A stretch of 64,000 bases of DNA, taken from assembly GCF_005217615.1 (NCBI RefSeq), contig NZ_SZNK01000001.1, forward strand, positions 2,754,501-2,818,500, written 5' to 3'. The notes under the pieces were generated by a model. The model searched no databases, had not been told where the DNA came from, and saw only the letters and a list, made by a program, of their open reading frames with translations. The first letter of the stretch is position 1. Every line of letters begins with the position of its first letter. Shown here piece by piece: positions 25,971-36,023 of this stretch. A program made the position numbers and the translations under genes. This DNA is from Brevibacillus antibioticus. Lineage in GTDB: Bacteria > Bacillota > Bacilli > Brevibacillales > Brevibacillaceae.

Positions 25971-27896
25971 ATGTGCGGAATCGTATCACTCTATAACAAG
26001 CGGCAAAAGCCTGTTCAACAAGAAGCGATTAGTGCAATGACGGGTGTCATCCTGCACCGTGGTCCAGATGACGATGGTTTTCACCTTGAAGACAACATCG
26101 CCCTGGGCTTTCGTCGTTTAAGCATCATTGACGTGGAAGGCGGACATCAACCGCTGTTTAACGAAACACGTGACATCTGGATTATTGGTAACGGCGAAAT
26201 CTACAATTACAAAGAGTTACAGCAATGGTTAAAGGACATCGGTCACGTTTTCCATACCGATTCTGATATTGAAACCATCCTTCACCTTTATGAAGAGGTA
26301 GGAACAGATGCACCTAAGCATTTGCGCGGGATGTTTGGCTTTACGATCTACGACTCCCGTAAAAAACGTCTGTTTGGGGCACGCGACCATTTCGGAATCA
26401 AGCCTCTCTATTATGTCGAGACGAATGATTCGATCGGGGTTGCCAGCGAGCTTAAGAGCTTGCTCGAGCTGCCAGGATTCAAGCGTGAAGTGAATCCAAC
26501 CGCTTTTTATCACTATTTGACGTTCCAATATGTACCTGATCCTGACACGATGTTTGCTGGCATTTACCGTATACCGCCTGCGCACTCGTTCGTGATTGAA
26601 AACGACCAGATCAAGCTGGAAAGGTACTGGGATGTAGAATTCAAGCCCGACGAAAGCAAGCCGTTCTCCTATTTTGTTGAGGGTACGCGCAGTGTTATGC
26701 TCGAATCTGTCGACAAACACCGGATTAGTGAAGTTTCTCGTGGAGCCTTCTTGTCTAGTGGTGTTGACTCTAGCAGTATCGTTGGGATGCTGCGTACATT
26801 CGAGCCAGTCAAATCTTTTTCTGTCGGCTCAGATATTCCTGGTTACAGCGAGCTCGATTATGCGAAGCGAACCGCAGCGTATTTGGGATCGGAGCATTTC
26901 GAGCGCGTGATAAACGCCAAGCAGTACATGGATGAATTGCCGCGACTTATCTGGCATCAGGACGAACCGGTAGCGGACCCGTCTGCCATCCTGCTCTATT
27001 TCGTAGCACAGATGGCGAGTGAACACGTAACCGTCGTATTGTCCGGTGAAGGTGCAGATGAGTTTTTTGGCGGATACAATATTTACAGAGAACCTCATTC
27101 TCTCAAAATGTTTTCCGGGATGCCTGGCTGGATGCGCCAATCCATCGGATACATGGCAGAACGCCTCCCCGATCAGGTAAAAGGGAAAAACTTCCTCATC
27201 CGCGGATCGAAAACAGTTGAGCAACGCTTCTTCGGAAACGCACTGATTTTCAGCGAAGAGATGAAAAAGCGTGTCGTCATGGAAGATATTACCCGTTCGG
27301 AATCGTATGTATCTCCTTTCACCATTACAGAAGAGATTTACAAACGCGCTTCCGAATATGACGATGTGACCAAGATGCAATACTTGGACATTCACACTTG
27401 GCTCAGAGGCAATATTTTGATGAAGGCCGACAAGATGACGATGGCCAATTCTTTGGAGTTGCGAGTGCCTTTCATTGATCTGAAGGTATTTGAATTTGCT
27501 GCTACCATCCCTACGAAGTACAAAATTGCCAACGGCACGACCAAGCACGTGCTTCGTGAAGCGATGAAAGACTTCTTACCACCTGAGATCCAAATGAGAA
27601 AGAAGCTGGGCTTCCCTGTTCCGACTCGTCATTGGCTCAAAAACGAATTTTACAAATGGGCAAAAGAGATCATTTTCGAATCCAAGGTGGATAATTTGAT
27701 CAATAAGGCCTATGTGCTGTACATGCTCGATGAACACCGCGAAGGCAATGCGGATTACAGCCGCAAAATCTGGACGATTCTGGTCTTCATGCTGTGGCAT
27801 CAAATCTTCATTGAGCAAAAGCACAATTTCGAGCCTTATGTCAGCCCGAATGTAGACCTTCGCCGCCAAAAAAATTCGCTGCAGCATATCGGATAA
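25971..27896 (+). CDS. asnB: Asparagine synthase, glutamine-hydrolysing
   Basis: 641 residues. The catalytic Cys2 of the N-terminal glutaminase is in MCGIVSLYN; the ATP-pyrophosphatase loop FLSSGVDSSSIV marks the synthetase half, with VVLSGEGADEFFGGY and LRVPFIDLKV. It makes Asn from Asp, Gln and ATP. Divergent from comEC with 230 nt between the starts. Several asnB paralogues exist in Bacilli (asnB, asnH, asnO/yisO), and I cannot decide the orthology; AsnO type (sporulation) is possible. Confidence 0.93.
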   Translation: MCGIVSLYNKRQKPVQQEAISAMTGVILHRGPDDDGFHLEDNIALGFRRLSIIDVEGGHQPLFNETRDIWIIGNGEIYNYKELQQWLKDIGHVFHTDSDIETILHLYEEVGTDAPKHLRGMFGFTIYDSRKKRLFGARDHFGIKPLYYVETNDSIGVASELKSLLELPGFKREVNPTAFYHYLTFQYVPDPDTMFAGIYRIPPAHSFVIENDQIKLERYWDVEFKPDESKPFSYFVEGTRSVMLESVDKHRISEVSRGAFLSSGVDSSSIVGMLRTFEPVKSFSVGSDIPGYSELDYAKRTAAYLGSEHFERVINAKQYMDELPRLIWHQDEPVADPSAILLYFVAQMASEHVTVVLSGEGADEFFGGYNIYREPHSLKMFSGMPGWMRQSIGYMAERLPDQVKGKNFLIRGSKTVEQRFFGNALIFSEEMKKRVVMEDITRSESYVSPFTITEEIYKRASEYDDVTKMQYLDIHTWLRGNILMKADKMTMANSLELRVPFIDLKVFEFAATIPTKYKIANGTTKHVLREAMKDFLPPEIQMRKKLGFPVPTRHWLKNEFYKWAKEIIFESKVDNLINKAYVLYMLDEHREGNADYSRKIWTILVFMLWHQIFIEQKHNFEPYVSPNVDLRRQKNSLQHIG

Positions 27897-27956
27897 CAGC
27901 GAAAACACATTAAATAGATTTGCAGACCCTCTCTTACTTTTTGTAGCATCGTTGAT

Positions 27957-27972
27957 AGAGAACAAGTTCTCT
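27957..27972. promoter_or_regulatory. Palindrome upstream of comEA
   Basis: AGAGAAC-AA-GTTCTCT, a perfect 7-bp inverted repeat with a 2-nt centre, 42 nt before the comEA start. It could be a repressor operator; it differs from the Bacillus LexA box, which has a 4-nt centre. Confidence 0.35.
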
Positions 27973-28014
27973 CTATGAATGTATCGCTATGTGAAGACGG
28001 GAGGGTTTTTTGTT

Positions 28015-28713
28015 ATGCTGCTGGAGTGGTGGGAGCGTTATCGTCGTATCATCTTGCTGACTGCGGCTGTTCTGTTTGTCGGTTGTAGCTATTGGCTCTA
28101 TCAACGCGACCAATCACACAAGACTGACGAACTACCGTTGCATTCTCCTGCTTATGTAGCATCGGATCTTGAAACAAAAGAACTGACAGATGATTCAACA
28201 ACCGCTCAACCTGCCAAGCCTGGAAAAGCGCCAAGGGAAAAAGATAAGGAACCACTCCCCCCTCCTCTCTATGTCGATGTGAAGGGACAAGTGAAGAATC
28301 CCGGTTTATACCAATTTGAACCAGGTACGCGTGTCGCAAATGCCATCGAAAAAGCAGGAGGAGCACTGCCTGATGCTGACCTGGTACAGATCAATTTGGC
28401 AGCGCCGCTCACAGATGGAGCTGCTCTTGTCATCCCGGCTAAAGGGGCACCCGCGCCAGCCTCCGCATCCATTGGTCTTGTACAGTCTGTTCCCAGCGTA
28501 TCCACCACTGGTACCTCCACAGTCATAAACCTCAACACAGCAACGATCGAAGAGCTCATGAGCCTTCCCGGAATTGGAGAAGCTCGTGCCAAGGCAATCG
28601 TGGATTACCGGTCAAAACAAGGGCCGTTTGGTTCAGCGAGTGACCTGAAACAGATTGGTGGAATTGGTGAGAAGATGTTTGCACGGATAAAGGATCGACT
28701 GGTGGTACAATAA
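28015..28713 (+). CDS. comEA: Competence DNA receptor ComEA
   Basis: 232 residues. One N-terminal membrane helix (about 11-28), a Pro/Lys linker, an SLBB domain (VDVKGQVKNPGLYQFEPGT) and a C-terminal double helix-hairpin-helix (NLNTATIEELMSLPGIGEA, LKQIGGIGEKM) that binds double-stranded DNA at the cell surface. ATG at 28015 follows GGGAGGG. Here it is on the plus strand, opposite to comEC and separated from it by asnB, unlike the comEA-comEB-comEC operon of Bacillus. Confidence 0.93.
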   Translation: MLLEWWERYRRIILLTAAVLFVGCSYWLYQRDQSHKTDELPLHSPAYVASDLETKELTDDSTTAQPAKPGKAPREKDKEPLPPPLYVDVKGQVKNPGLYQFEPGTRVANAIEKAGGALPDADLVQINLAAPLTDGAALVIPAKGAPAPASASIGLVQSVPSVSTTGTSTVINLNTATIEELMSLPGIGEARAKAIVDYRSKQGPFGSASDLKQIGGIGEKMFARIKDRLVVQ

Positions 28714-28787
28714 GTGCTCAGTATCCGGTCATGATCATAGGTACTCCTACATAGAATGGGAAAAGAATATCGGAGGGAGGTATGCCC

Positions 28788-29621
28788 ATGAATAGAATTG
28801 GGTTCATTGGTACGGGCAGCATGGGCAGTATCTTGATTGAATCATTGCTGTCAGCCAAGGCGCTGACGCCTGGTCATGTCATTATCAGCAACAGAACCCC
28901 TGCTAAGGCGCAGCAACTGGCAAAAAAACATCCCGGGCTCATTGTCGCACATAGTAATGCCGAACTGGTTAAAGAAGCTGCAACGATCGTGCTGTGCGTC
29001 AAGCCACTGGAATATAGCGTGATGCTCGAACAAATTGCTCCTGCCTTAACGCCAGACCACCTATTGATTACGATCACCAGTCCGATCAAGCTTGCGGATT
29101 TGGAGTCTCAAGTTCCATGCGCGGTTGCCAGAGTCGTTCCTTCTATAACAAATGCCGTCATGAGTGGTGTCAGCTTATGTGAATTCGGATCACGAATCCA
29201 CGAGGAACAACGTCATTTTATACGGAGTCTGTTTGCCCACATTAGCTCGCCTATTGAGATTTCCGAGCCTTTTTTACGAATTACTTCTGACATTGTCAGT
29301 TGTGGGCCAGCGTTTATCAGTTATATTTTGCAGCAAATGATTCAAGAAGCTGTTGAAGAAACAGGCATTTCCGCAGAAGCTGCTACCTACATGACCACGG
29401 AAATGTTAATTGGGATGGCAGATCTTTTACGTGAAGAAGTATTCACGCTTCCTACTCTGCAAAAGAGGGTTTGCGTGCCCGGAGGAATTACTGGGGAAGG
29501 ACTGATTCCTTTGCAAGACGGTATTCCCGGTCTTTTCGCCCAAGTATTTCGCCGCACACAAGCGAAGTTTGCCGAGGATCAGGAACTCGTTGCACGAAAT
29601 TTGAGTAACCAGCCGCATTAA
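28788..29621 (+). CDS. comER: ComER, pyrroline-5-carboxylate reductase-like late competence protein
   Basis: About 277 residues. The NAD(P)-binding start IGFIGTGSMGSIL, the VLCVKPLEYSVM strand and the P5CR C-terminal dimer region (VCVPGGITGEGLIPLQ) show the ProC fold. Its neighbour comEA and the yqe cluster beyond leuS identify it as ComER, whose function in competence is unclear. ATG at 28788 with GGAGGT; an in-frame ATG at 28782 is possible. 70 nt after comEA, probably cotranscribed. Confidence 0.88.
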   Translation: MNRIGFIGTGSMGSILIESLLSAKALTPGHVIISNRTPAKAQQLAKKHPGLIVAHSNAELVKEAATIVLCVKPLEYSVMLEQIAPALTPDHLLITITSPIKLADLESQVPCAVARVVPSITNAVMSGVSLCEFGSRIHEEQRHFIRSLFAHISSPIEISEPFLRITSDIVSCGPAFISYILQQMIQEAVEETGISAEAATYMTTEMLIGMADLLREEVFTLPTLQKRVCVPGGITGEGLIPLQDGIPGLFAQVFRRTQAKFAEDQELVARNLSNQPH

Positions 29622-29652
29622 CACAAAACGAAGAAGCGATATTTTTGAAAAA

Positions 29653-29688
29653 AGGAGTGGATACCTGTCACTCACAGGTTCCACTCCT
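29653..29688 (-). terminator. Terminator of leuS (and possibly of comER)
   Basis: AGGAGTGGAACCTGTGAG pairs with CAGGTATCCACTCCT on the minus strand and is followed by TTTTTT. The plus-strand tail is T-rich too, so it may also stop comER. Confidence 0.8.
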
Positions 29689-29712
29689 CTTCTTATTCTT
29701 ACCGTCCTTTTC

Positions 29713-32130
29713 TTAACGAACGACGATATTCACCAGTTTTCCTGGAACAGCGATGACTTTGACGATCATTTTTCCTTCGATCAGTTCGTTGATCATCTCG
29801 TTGTTTTTCGCCATCTCTTCCATCTGTTCTTTCGTCGAATCAGAAGCGATGAGCAGCTTTTCTTTGTTTTTCCCGTTAATTTGCAGGACGATTTCTACCT
29901 CGTCTTCAACCAGCTTCGCTTCGTCATACGTAGGCCATGCCGCGTATGCCAGACTCTCGCTGTGTCCCAGTTTTTCCCACAGCTCTTCACCCAAGTGCGG
30001 AGCGATTGGAGACAGCATTTTTACAAAGTCCTCCATGAATTTCTTCGGCAGAACTTCTGCTTTGTACGCTTCGTTAACGAATACCATCAACTGAGAGATA
30101 CCTGTATTGAAACGCAGGCCTTCGTAGTCTTCTGTTACTTTTTTGACCGTTTGGTGGTACACGCGCTCCATGCCAGCCACGTTGGAGGTTTCCACGATTT
30201 TTTCGTTCAGCTCACCATTGTCACCCACAAACAGACGATATACGCGATCCAGGAAGCGGCGTGCGCCATCCAAGCCTTTTGTCGACCAAGCGATCGAAGC
30301 ATCCAGTGGTCCCATGAACATTTCGTACATGCGCAGTGTGTCGGCACCATGGCTGTCGATGATATCGTCAGGGTTTACGACGTTGCCTTTGGACTTACTC
30401 ATTTTCTCGTTGTTTTCACCCAGGATCATCCCTTGGTTAAACAGCTTTTGGAATGGTTCCTTAGTTGGTACGACACCGATATCGTACAGGAACTTGTGCC
30501 AGAAACGAGAGTAGAGCAAGTGCAGTACCGCATGCTCTGCACCACCAATGTAAATGTCGATTGGCAGCCATTCTTTCAGTTTGTCTGGATCAGCCAATGC
30601 CTTGTCATTGTGTGGATCGATGAAGCGCAGGAAGTACCAGCAGCTACCCGCCCATTGTGGCATTGTATTTGTCTCACGGCGTGCTTTCATGCCTGTTTCC
30701 GGATCGACAGTGTTTACCCACTCCGCGATGTTTGCCAATGGCGATTCACCTGTACCGGATGGTTTGATTTCTTTTGTTTTTGGCAACATGATTGGCAGTT
30801 CGGATTCTGGAACGACTTTCATCGTGCCGTCTTCCAGATGGAGAATTGGAATTGGTTCACCCCAGTAGCGTTGACGGCTGAACAGCCAGTCGCGCAGACG
30901 GTACGTTACCTTGCGATTTCCTTTGCCTTCCGCTTCCAGCCACTCGATCATTTTGCTGATCGCCTGTTCTTTGTTCAAACCATCGACCATGCCGGAGTTA
31001 ATGTGCTCTCCGTCGCCTGTATACGCTTCTTTGGAGATATCTCCACCCGCGATTACTTGCTTGATTGGCAGATCGAATGTTTTCGCGAACTCATAGTCGC
31101 GTTCATCATGCGCTGGAACCGCCATGATGGAGCCTGTTCCGTAGCTGATCAATACGTAATCTGCAATCCAGATTGGCAGACGCTCGCCGTTAACCGGGTT
31201 GATCGCATACGCCCCGGTAAATACTCCTGTCTTATCTTTCGCCAGATCAGTACGCTCCAGATCGCTCTTTCGCTTCGCTTGATCCAGGTACGCTTCCACT
31301 GCTTCTTTTTGGGCTGGTACAGTAATTTGCTCAACCAGCTTGTGCTCAGGAGCCAGTACTGCATAGGTTGCTCCGTAGAGTGTGTCTGGACGAGTCGTAA
31401 AGACGGTAAAGGATTCGTCATGACCTTCGATACCAAAGGTTACTTCTGCCCCTTCAGAACGGCCGATCCAGTTGCGTTGCATTTCCTTGATGCTCTCTGG
31501 CCAATCCAGTTCATCCAAGTCAGCGAGCAATCTTTCTGCATACGCAGTAATTTTCAAGACCCATTGCTTCATTGGGCGGCGTTCTACTGGGTGTCCGCCA
31601 CGCTCACTTTTTCCGTCAATGACTTCTTCGTTCGCCAAAACGGTTCCCAAAGCAGGGCACCAGTTTACAGCTACCTCGTCAATATAAGCCAAGCCGTGCT
31701 CATACAGCTTCGTAAAAATCCATTGTGTCCACTTGTAGTATTGCGGATCAGTTGTGTTGATTTCGCGATCCCAGTCGTAGGAAAATCCGAGTGACTTAAT
31801 TTGGCGACGGAAGGTGTTGATATTGTGCTCGGTGAATTCCGCCGGATCGTTTCCTGTATCGAGCGCGTATTGCTCCGCTGGCAAACCAAACGCATCCCAG
31901 CCCATTGGATGGAGAACGTTATATCCTTGCATCCGCTTCATGCGGGACAAAATATCAGTAGCCGTATAGCCTTCCGGATGTCCTACGTGCAGACCAGCTC
32001 CAGATGGATACGGGAACATGTCGAGTGCGTAAAACTTTTTCTTGCCTTCATCCTCGGAGGTTTTGAAGGTCTTGTTCTGCTCCCAATATTGCTGCCACTT
32101 CTTTTCGACATTGCGATGACTGAATACCAT
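29713..32130 (-). CDS. leuS: Leucyl-tRNA synthetase
   Basis: 805 residues, the usual bacterial length. HIGH motif in [16 protein letters not shown], editing (CP1) domain with [13 protein letters not shown], and [10 protein letters not shown]. It charges tRNA-Leu in the cytoplasm. Start ATG 32130 with GGGAG at 9 nt. A leucine T-box leader precedes it, so expression answers to uncharged tRNA-Leu. In Bacillus leuS is elsewhere on the chromosome; here it sits between comER and yqeM. Confidence 0.98.
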   Translation of the reverse strand: MVFSHRNVEKKWQQYWEQNKTFKTSEDEGKKKFYALDMFPYPSGAGLHVGHPEGYTATDILSRMKRMQGYNVLHPMGWDAFGLPAEQYALDTGNDPAEFTEHNINTFRRQIKSLGFSYDWDREINTTDPQYYKWTQWIFTKLYEHGLAYIDEVAVNWCPALGTVLANEEVIDGKSERGGHPVERRPMKQWVLKITAYAERLLADLDELDWPESIKEMQRNWIGRSEGAEVTFGIEGHDESFTVFTTRPDTLYGATYAVLAPEHKLVEQITVPAQKEAVEAYLDQAKRKSDLERTDLAKDKTGVFTGAYAINPVNGERLPIWIADYVLISYGTGSIMAVPAHDERDYEFAKTFDLPIKQVIAGGDISKEAYTGDGEHINSGMVDGLNKEQAISKMIEWLEAEGKGNRKVTYRLRDWLFSRQRYWGEPIPILHLEDGTMKVVPESELPIMLPKTKEIKPSGTGESPLANIAEWVNTVDPETGMKARRETNTMPQWAGSCWYFLRFIDPHNDKALADPDKLKEWLPIDIYIGGAEHAVLHLLYSRFWHKFLYDIGVVPTKEPFQKLFNQGMILGENNEKMSKSKGNVVNPDDIIDSHGADTLRMYEMFMGPLDASIAWSTKGLDGARRFLDRVYRLFVGDNGELNEKIVETSNVAGMERVYHQTVKKVTEDYEGLRFNTGISQLMVFVNEAYKAEVLPKKFMEDFVKMLSPIAPHLGEELWEKLGHSESLAYAAWPTYDEAKLVEDEVEIVLQINGKNKEKLLIASDSTKEQMEEMAKNNEMINELIEGKMIVKVIAVPGKLVNIVVR

Positions 32131-32159
32131 GGTAAAGCACTCCCATCTTAAAATAGGTA

Positions 32160-32455
32160 AAAAAAAGAAAACCCCACATCCCAGATCGCTCTTGCGAAAG
32201 GGACGAGAGGTTATTTAACATTCCCGCGGTACCACCCAGATTGGCAAATGACAAACATTCACCCACTTGTTTCATCCGTAACGGGGATAAGCCGCTCACC
32301 CTTACGCAATCATTGCTTGAATGACCTTGGGGGCAAGTGCTGGGAGGTGAGTTCAGATAGATTCGGGTTGACTTGCACCATCCGTCAACTCTCTGTGAAT
32401 GCTCGAATCCGATTCCTACTATTCCTCTTAAACGCGTCGAAATCTGTAGTTATAA
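32160..32455 (-). promoter_or_regulatory. T-box leader (tRNA-Leu sensing) of leuS
   Basis: On the minus strand the T-box core GGGTGGTACCGCGGGAATG lies at 32219-32237, followed by a terminator (CCTCTCGTCCC ... GGGATGTGGGG plus a T-run) ending near 32160. Upstream is a long Stem I region with an AGTAGG-type motif; GAACTCACC may present CTC (Leu) as the specifier codon. Uncharged tRNA stabilises the antiterminator and turns leuS on. The specifier is my reading, not computed. Confidence 0.93.
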
Positions 32456-32480
32456 CGCCATTATAGTCAATCGCAACCAA

Positions 32481-33230
32481 TCATGTCAAACTTTTCGGCT
32501 TGCGAGCTGAAAAAAATAGGCGCTCACTCGCTTCTTCTGGCGGCATATCCGAGTAATCAGCAGTGATGACAATGTCTGTGAAGCCGGCATCTGTCAGCCA
32601 GCGCATCAGTTGGACAGGCTGGTAAGCCCGTTGCCAATGCTCTTCTTCCATCCGCTCGTACAATCCGTTTGGCTGACGAATGAAAAACGTTAACTGATGC
32701 TCTACCTCCAGTCGCAGCGGGTCGCAAAAACATTGCCAAATGTACGAAACTTCCTCTTCTACATGTGTGAACGTCTCGTCTCCGAAAATGTGCAGCATCT
32801 TGTACGGACTGTGCACATCAAACAGAAAACTCCCACCGGGCGCGAGATGAGCGAAAACACGCTTGAACGTTTCCTGCACATCCGCTTCCTCTGTAAGATA
32901 GCTCAATGAATCACACAAAGAGATAACCGCGTCCGCTTCAGGTAAGGACAGCTCGCGCATATCCTGCTCCACCCACGCTACATCCACTTGCTCCTGCCTC
33001 ATTTTGTCATAGGCGATCGCAAGCATTTCTGTTGAGAGATCCACTCCCGTAACACGGTATCCCCGCTTGGCGAGTGGGATCGCAATCGTGCCAGTCCCAC
33101 AGCCAAGATCAATGACCCGCACAGGCTTCTCTCCCTTTGTCCAATGACGCTCGACCCAATCGAGCCACTGGTCATAAGGAGTATCCGCCATCAGCCTGTC
33201 ATATACTGCGGCCATATGTGCGTATGCCAT
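32481..33230 (-). CDS. yqeM: SAM-dependent methyltransferase YqeM
   Basis: 249 residues of class I methyltransferase fold: RVIDLGCGTGTIAIPLAKRG (motif I), VTGVDLSTEMLA (motif II), AVISLCDSLSYL. It closes the yqeG-yqeM cluster; the substrate of YqeM is not established. It begins 6 nt after rsfS. No terminator obvious before the leuS leader. Confidence 0.88.
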   Translation of the reverse strand: MAYAHMAAVYDRLMADTPYDQWLDWVERHWTKGEKPVRVIDLGCGTGTIAIPLAKRGYRVTGVDLSTEMLAIAYDKMRQEQVDVAWVEQDMRELSLPEADAVISLCDSLSYLTEEADVQETFKRVFAHLAPGGSFLFDVHSPYKMLHIFGDETFTHVEEEVSYIWQCFCDPLRLEVEHQLTFFIRQPNGLYERMEEEHWQRAYQPVQLMRWLTDAGFTDIVITADYSDMPPEEASERLFFSARKPKSLT

Positions 33231-33236
33231 CTGTCC

Positions 33237-33596
33237 TTACCCTTGCACGCTGAAGGAAGCTTCCTCTGCGTCCTTCCACAGGCGCTCCAGATTGTAAAAC
33301 TCGCGATCTTCGCGATGGAAAACGTGAATAACGATATCGCCCAGATCAACCAGTACCCAGCGACCTTCATCCGCTCCCTCAATACCGCGGACGTCAAAGC
33401 CGTTTTTGTGGGCTTGATCACGGATTTCGCGAACAATTGCCTGTACTTGACGCTCGTTGTTTCCGTGGCAAATCATGAAATAGTCTGCGATCACGGACAG
33501 CTTTCTAATATCGAGCACCTTTAAGTTCTCTGCTTTCTTGTCCTCTACTGCCTTCACAACCAACTGCGCCAAATCTTCTACTGTTTTAACCATCAA
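33237..33596 (-). CDS. rsfS: Ribosomal silencing factor RsfS
   Basis: 119 residues, DUF143/Iojap family (B. subtilis YqeL). Blocks KAENLKVLDIRKLSVIADYF and EGRWVLVDLGDIVIHVFH are diagnostic. It binds L14 on the 50S subunit and prevents subunit joining in starving cells. Its start overlaps the end of yqeK by 4 nt. Confidence 0.95.
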   Translation of the reverse strand: MMVKTVEDLAQLVVKAVEDKKAENLKVLDIRKLSVIADYFMICHGNNERQVQAIVREIRDQAHKNGFDVRGIEGADEGRWVLVDLGDIVIHVFHREDREFYNLERLWKDAEEASFSVQG

Positions 33597-34183
33597 AACC
33601 CTCCTTCTCCCCCTTTGCGGGAAACCAAATCGTTATATGCAGTCAATGTCAACGGGAAAACCGTCTTTTGCTTCTCTATCAAAAATTGAATCGTGCCTCC
33701 CAAGGCGAGTGCCAAGGCGGCATCCAAATCATGCATGGCTTTGGCGCGAATAAAATCGACACCAGGGTAAACCCGGTTTGGTTCTATATAGTCTGCCACA
33801 CAGACGACTTTTTCTAACAGGGACATGCCAGCCCGACCCGTTGTATGGTAGCGAACAGCTTGTAAAATATCTGCATCCGTTACACCTAAGTCAGTCTGAA
33901 TCACAATGGCTGCTGCAAAGGCGTGCCACAGTTCTTTTTCCCCTTCCAAAAGCTCTGTAGGCATATCGTGGCGAACGAGAATCTCGAACATTTTTTCCAC
34001 AGGCCAGCACTTACAGTAATCGTGCAATAGTCCAGCAAGCTCGGCTTTGTCAGGATCAGCCCCGAATCTCACTGCCAGCTCGCGAGCTGACGCAGCCACC
34101 CCAAGCGTATGCTTGTAGCGTTTTTCATGCATTTGTTGCCGTACGCGAACGAGAAGCTCTTCCCGATTATCCAAAAGTCTCAT
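33593..34183 (-). CDS. yqeK: HD-domain Ap4A hydrolase YqeK
   Basis: 196 residues. Metal-binding HD signature H-HD-D: KHTLGVAASA, LLHDYCKC, WHAFAAA and VADYIEPNR. YqeK-type enzymes split diadenosine tetraphosphate symmetrically. Overlaps nadD by 17 nt and rsfS by 4 nt; cotranscription is certain from this packing. Confidence 0.93.
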   Translation of the reverse strand: MRLLDNREELLVRVRQQMHEKRYKHTLGVAASARELAVRFGADPDKAELAGLLHDYCKCWPVEKMFEILVRHDMPTELLEGEKELWHAFAAAIVIQTDLGVTDADILQAVRYHTTGRAGMSLLEKVVCVADYIEPNRVYPGVDFIRAKAMHDLDAALALALGGTIQFLIEKQKTVFPLTLTAYNDLVSRKGGEGGF

Positions 34184-34760
34184 AGATTCGGTTCTCCTTT
34201 ATATAGCGCTCCACGGCATCAGGTACAAGATAACGAATGCTTTTCCTGGCAGCTGCCTTCTCGCGAATCATCGTGGAGGAAATGTCCCAAACAGGCATCT
34301 CCACAAATGTGACGGCCTCGCTCGATTTCAGGTCTAGTTCGGTTCCAGGCCTCGCTAGACCTATAAAGCGTACCATATGAATCAGCTCTTGGTACTGGTA
34401 CCATTTGGGCAAGATTTTTACCATGTCTCCTCCCATGATAAAGGAAAACCGGCAATCCGGGAACTGCCTGATGAGCTGAATCATCGTGTCATAGGTGTAC
34501 GATGGACCTTTTCTGTCAAACTCCACATCTGTTACACGAAACACCTCGTGATCAGACACAGCAAGCTGAACCATTTGCAAGCGGTGATTCGCCAGCGTCA
34601 GACTCTCTCTCTTTTTGTGCGGTGGAATGTGTGTAGGCATAAACCAGACTTCATCCAGGCCCGCTTGCTCTCTGGCTTGTTCAGCCGCCAGCAAGTGCCC
34701 GCAATGAATCGGGTCAAACGTACCTCCCATGATCCCTACTTGCTTGATTGGCTGTCTCAT
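34167..34760 (-). CDS. nadD: Nicotinate-nucleotide adenylyltransferase
   Basis: 197 residues. Nucleotidyltransferase motifs GGTFDPIHCGH (11-21) and the late ISSTMIREK. Forms deamido-NAD from NaMN and ATP. The ATG at 34760 has no strong ribosome site, so coupling with the upstream yhbY gene 14 nt away is probable. Confidence 0.95.
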   Translation of the reverse strand: MRQPIKQVGIMGGTFDPIHCGHLLAAEQAREQAGLDEVWFMPTHIPPHKKRESLTLANHRLQMVQLAVSDHEVFRVTDVEFDRKGPSYTYDTMIQLIRQFPDCRFSFIMGGDMVKILPKWYQYQELIHMVRFIGLARPGTELDLKSSEAVTFVEMPVWDISSTMIREKAAARKSIRYLVPDAVERYIKENRIYETFG

Positions 34761-34774
34761 CGCATGCAGGTCAC

Positions 34775-35065
34775 TTATGGCAGCTTGATCGTCTTGTTCT
34801 CCCGGGACTCTTTGTACAAGACAACCGTATGGCCGATCAACTGCACGAGCTCTGCCCCTGCACCTGCCGCCAGATCTTCTGCTACTTGATGTTTATCGTC
34901 ATTATTGTTTTGCAAAATCGCTACCTTGATCAATTCACGTACTTCCAACGCTTCCTTGATCTGAGTAATCATATTTTCGTTTACGCCGCCTTTTCCAACT
35001 TGGAAAATAGGGGTGAGATGATGTGCTTCTGCGCGCAAAAAGCGCTTTTGCTTGCCGGTCAACAT
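34775..35065 (-). CDS. yhbY: Ribosome assembly RNA-binding protein YhbY/YqeI
   Basis: 96 residues, CRM domain. LTGKQKRFLRAEAHHLTPIF and VGKGGVNENMI with the GxxG loop are typical. It binds pre-50S particles. ATG at 35065 has GGAGG 8 nt upstream; the frame is open to a TTG at 35071 that is less likely. Confidence 0.93.
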   Translation of the reverse strand: MLTGKQKRFLRAEAHHLTPIFQVGKGGVNENMITQIKEALEVRELIKVAILQNNNDDKHQVAEDLAAGAGAELVQLIGHTVVLYKESRENKTIKLP

Positions 35066-35095
35066 TGGCAATGCCTCCTTTTACATCCTGCAAAA

Positions 35096-35947
35096 TCAGG
35101 TTGTTTTCTTTAATTGTTGCAAGACGACCTCACGCATAACCCCAGTTGGTGCTCGTTCGCCCGTCCACAGCTCAAAAGCCAGTGCACCTTGATTCACGAA
35201 CATGCCGATTCCGGAATGAACAGCGGCACCGATGGCACGCGCTTCTTTGAGCAGACGAGTTTCGAGCGGGTTATAGATCAGATCGCTAACGGTTAAACCA
35301 GAATGAAGCCATTCCGCTGGCACAGGGGTCTCCTGTACGTTTGGCAGCATTCCGATCGATGTCGTATTAATCAACAGCGAAGAGTCTGCGATGGCAGCTG
35401 ACCCTTCGCCCTGTTCTACGATTTTCGTAGGTACAATCGTTCCGACATGCTCAGCCAATACCGCTGCTCTTTCCCGGGAACGATTGATGATGCGAATTTC
35501 CTTGACTCCTTGTTCAGCCAAGGTAAACGCCACTGCACGCGCAGCGCCTCCAGCCCCTACCATGGTGACCACTTGCTTTTCAAGAACGATTCCCGTCTCT
35601 TCCACAAGCGAACGAACATAGCCCATACCATCTGTGTTGTAGCCGATCAAGCGTCCATCACGAGAAACAACGGTATTGACTGCCCCGATTCGCTTGGCAA
35701 GCGGGTCGATTTCATCCAGCATCGGCATGATAGCGACCTTGTGGGGGATCGTGACGTTAATCCCTTTCAATCCTAACGCACGAATACCCGCGACTGCATC
35801 TTCCAGATTTTCCGGTTCAACATCGAACGCAGCATAGGCAAATCCCAACCCGATCTCTGAAAAAGCGGTATTGTGCATCATCGGTGATTGCGAGTGGGAA
35901 ACTGGATGCCCAAATAGGCCAACCAGTTGTGTTTTGCTTGTAATCAT
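35096..35947 (-). CDS. aroE: Shikimate dehydrogenase (NADP+)
   Basis: 283 residues. Substrate-binding half [14 protein letters not shown] and [13 protein letters not shown] (catalytic Lys), then the nucleotide-binding half [11 protein letters not shown] with INRSRERA. Step four of aromatic amino acid synthesis. ATG preceded by GGGGAGG. Position inside the yqe cluster is conserved. Confidence 0.96.
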   Translation of the reverse strand: MITSKTQLVGLFGHPVSHSQSPMMHNTAFSEIGLGFAYAAFDVEPENLEDAVAGIRALGLKGINVTIPHKVAIMPMLDEIDPLAKRIGAVNTVVSRDGRLIGYNTDGMGYVRSLVEETGIVLEKQVVTMVGAGGAARAVAFTLAEQGVKEIRIINRSRERAAVLAEHVGTIVPTKIVEQGEGSAAIADSSLLINTTSIGMLPNVQETPVPAEWLHSGLTVSDLIYNPLETRLLKEARAIGAAVHSGIGMFVNQGALAFELWTGERAPTGVMREVVLQQLKKTT

Positions 35948-36023
35948 GGAGCTTTTCCTCCCCGGACGTCTCTCTCTAGCATATGGGCAAGGGGCAAGGC
36001 TAACTCGACTTTTCTTGTTTAAG

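Noticed and set aside
26829..27548. A 239-codon minus-strand frame opposite asnB
   Set aside because: Antisense shadow of a well-supported gene; no start signal.
29881..31794. A 637-codon open frame on the plus strand opposite leuS
   Set aside because: It lies entirely antisense to leuS, has no ribosome site and an unnatural Phe/His/Gln/Cys-rich composition. It is a by-product of leuS codon use.
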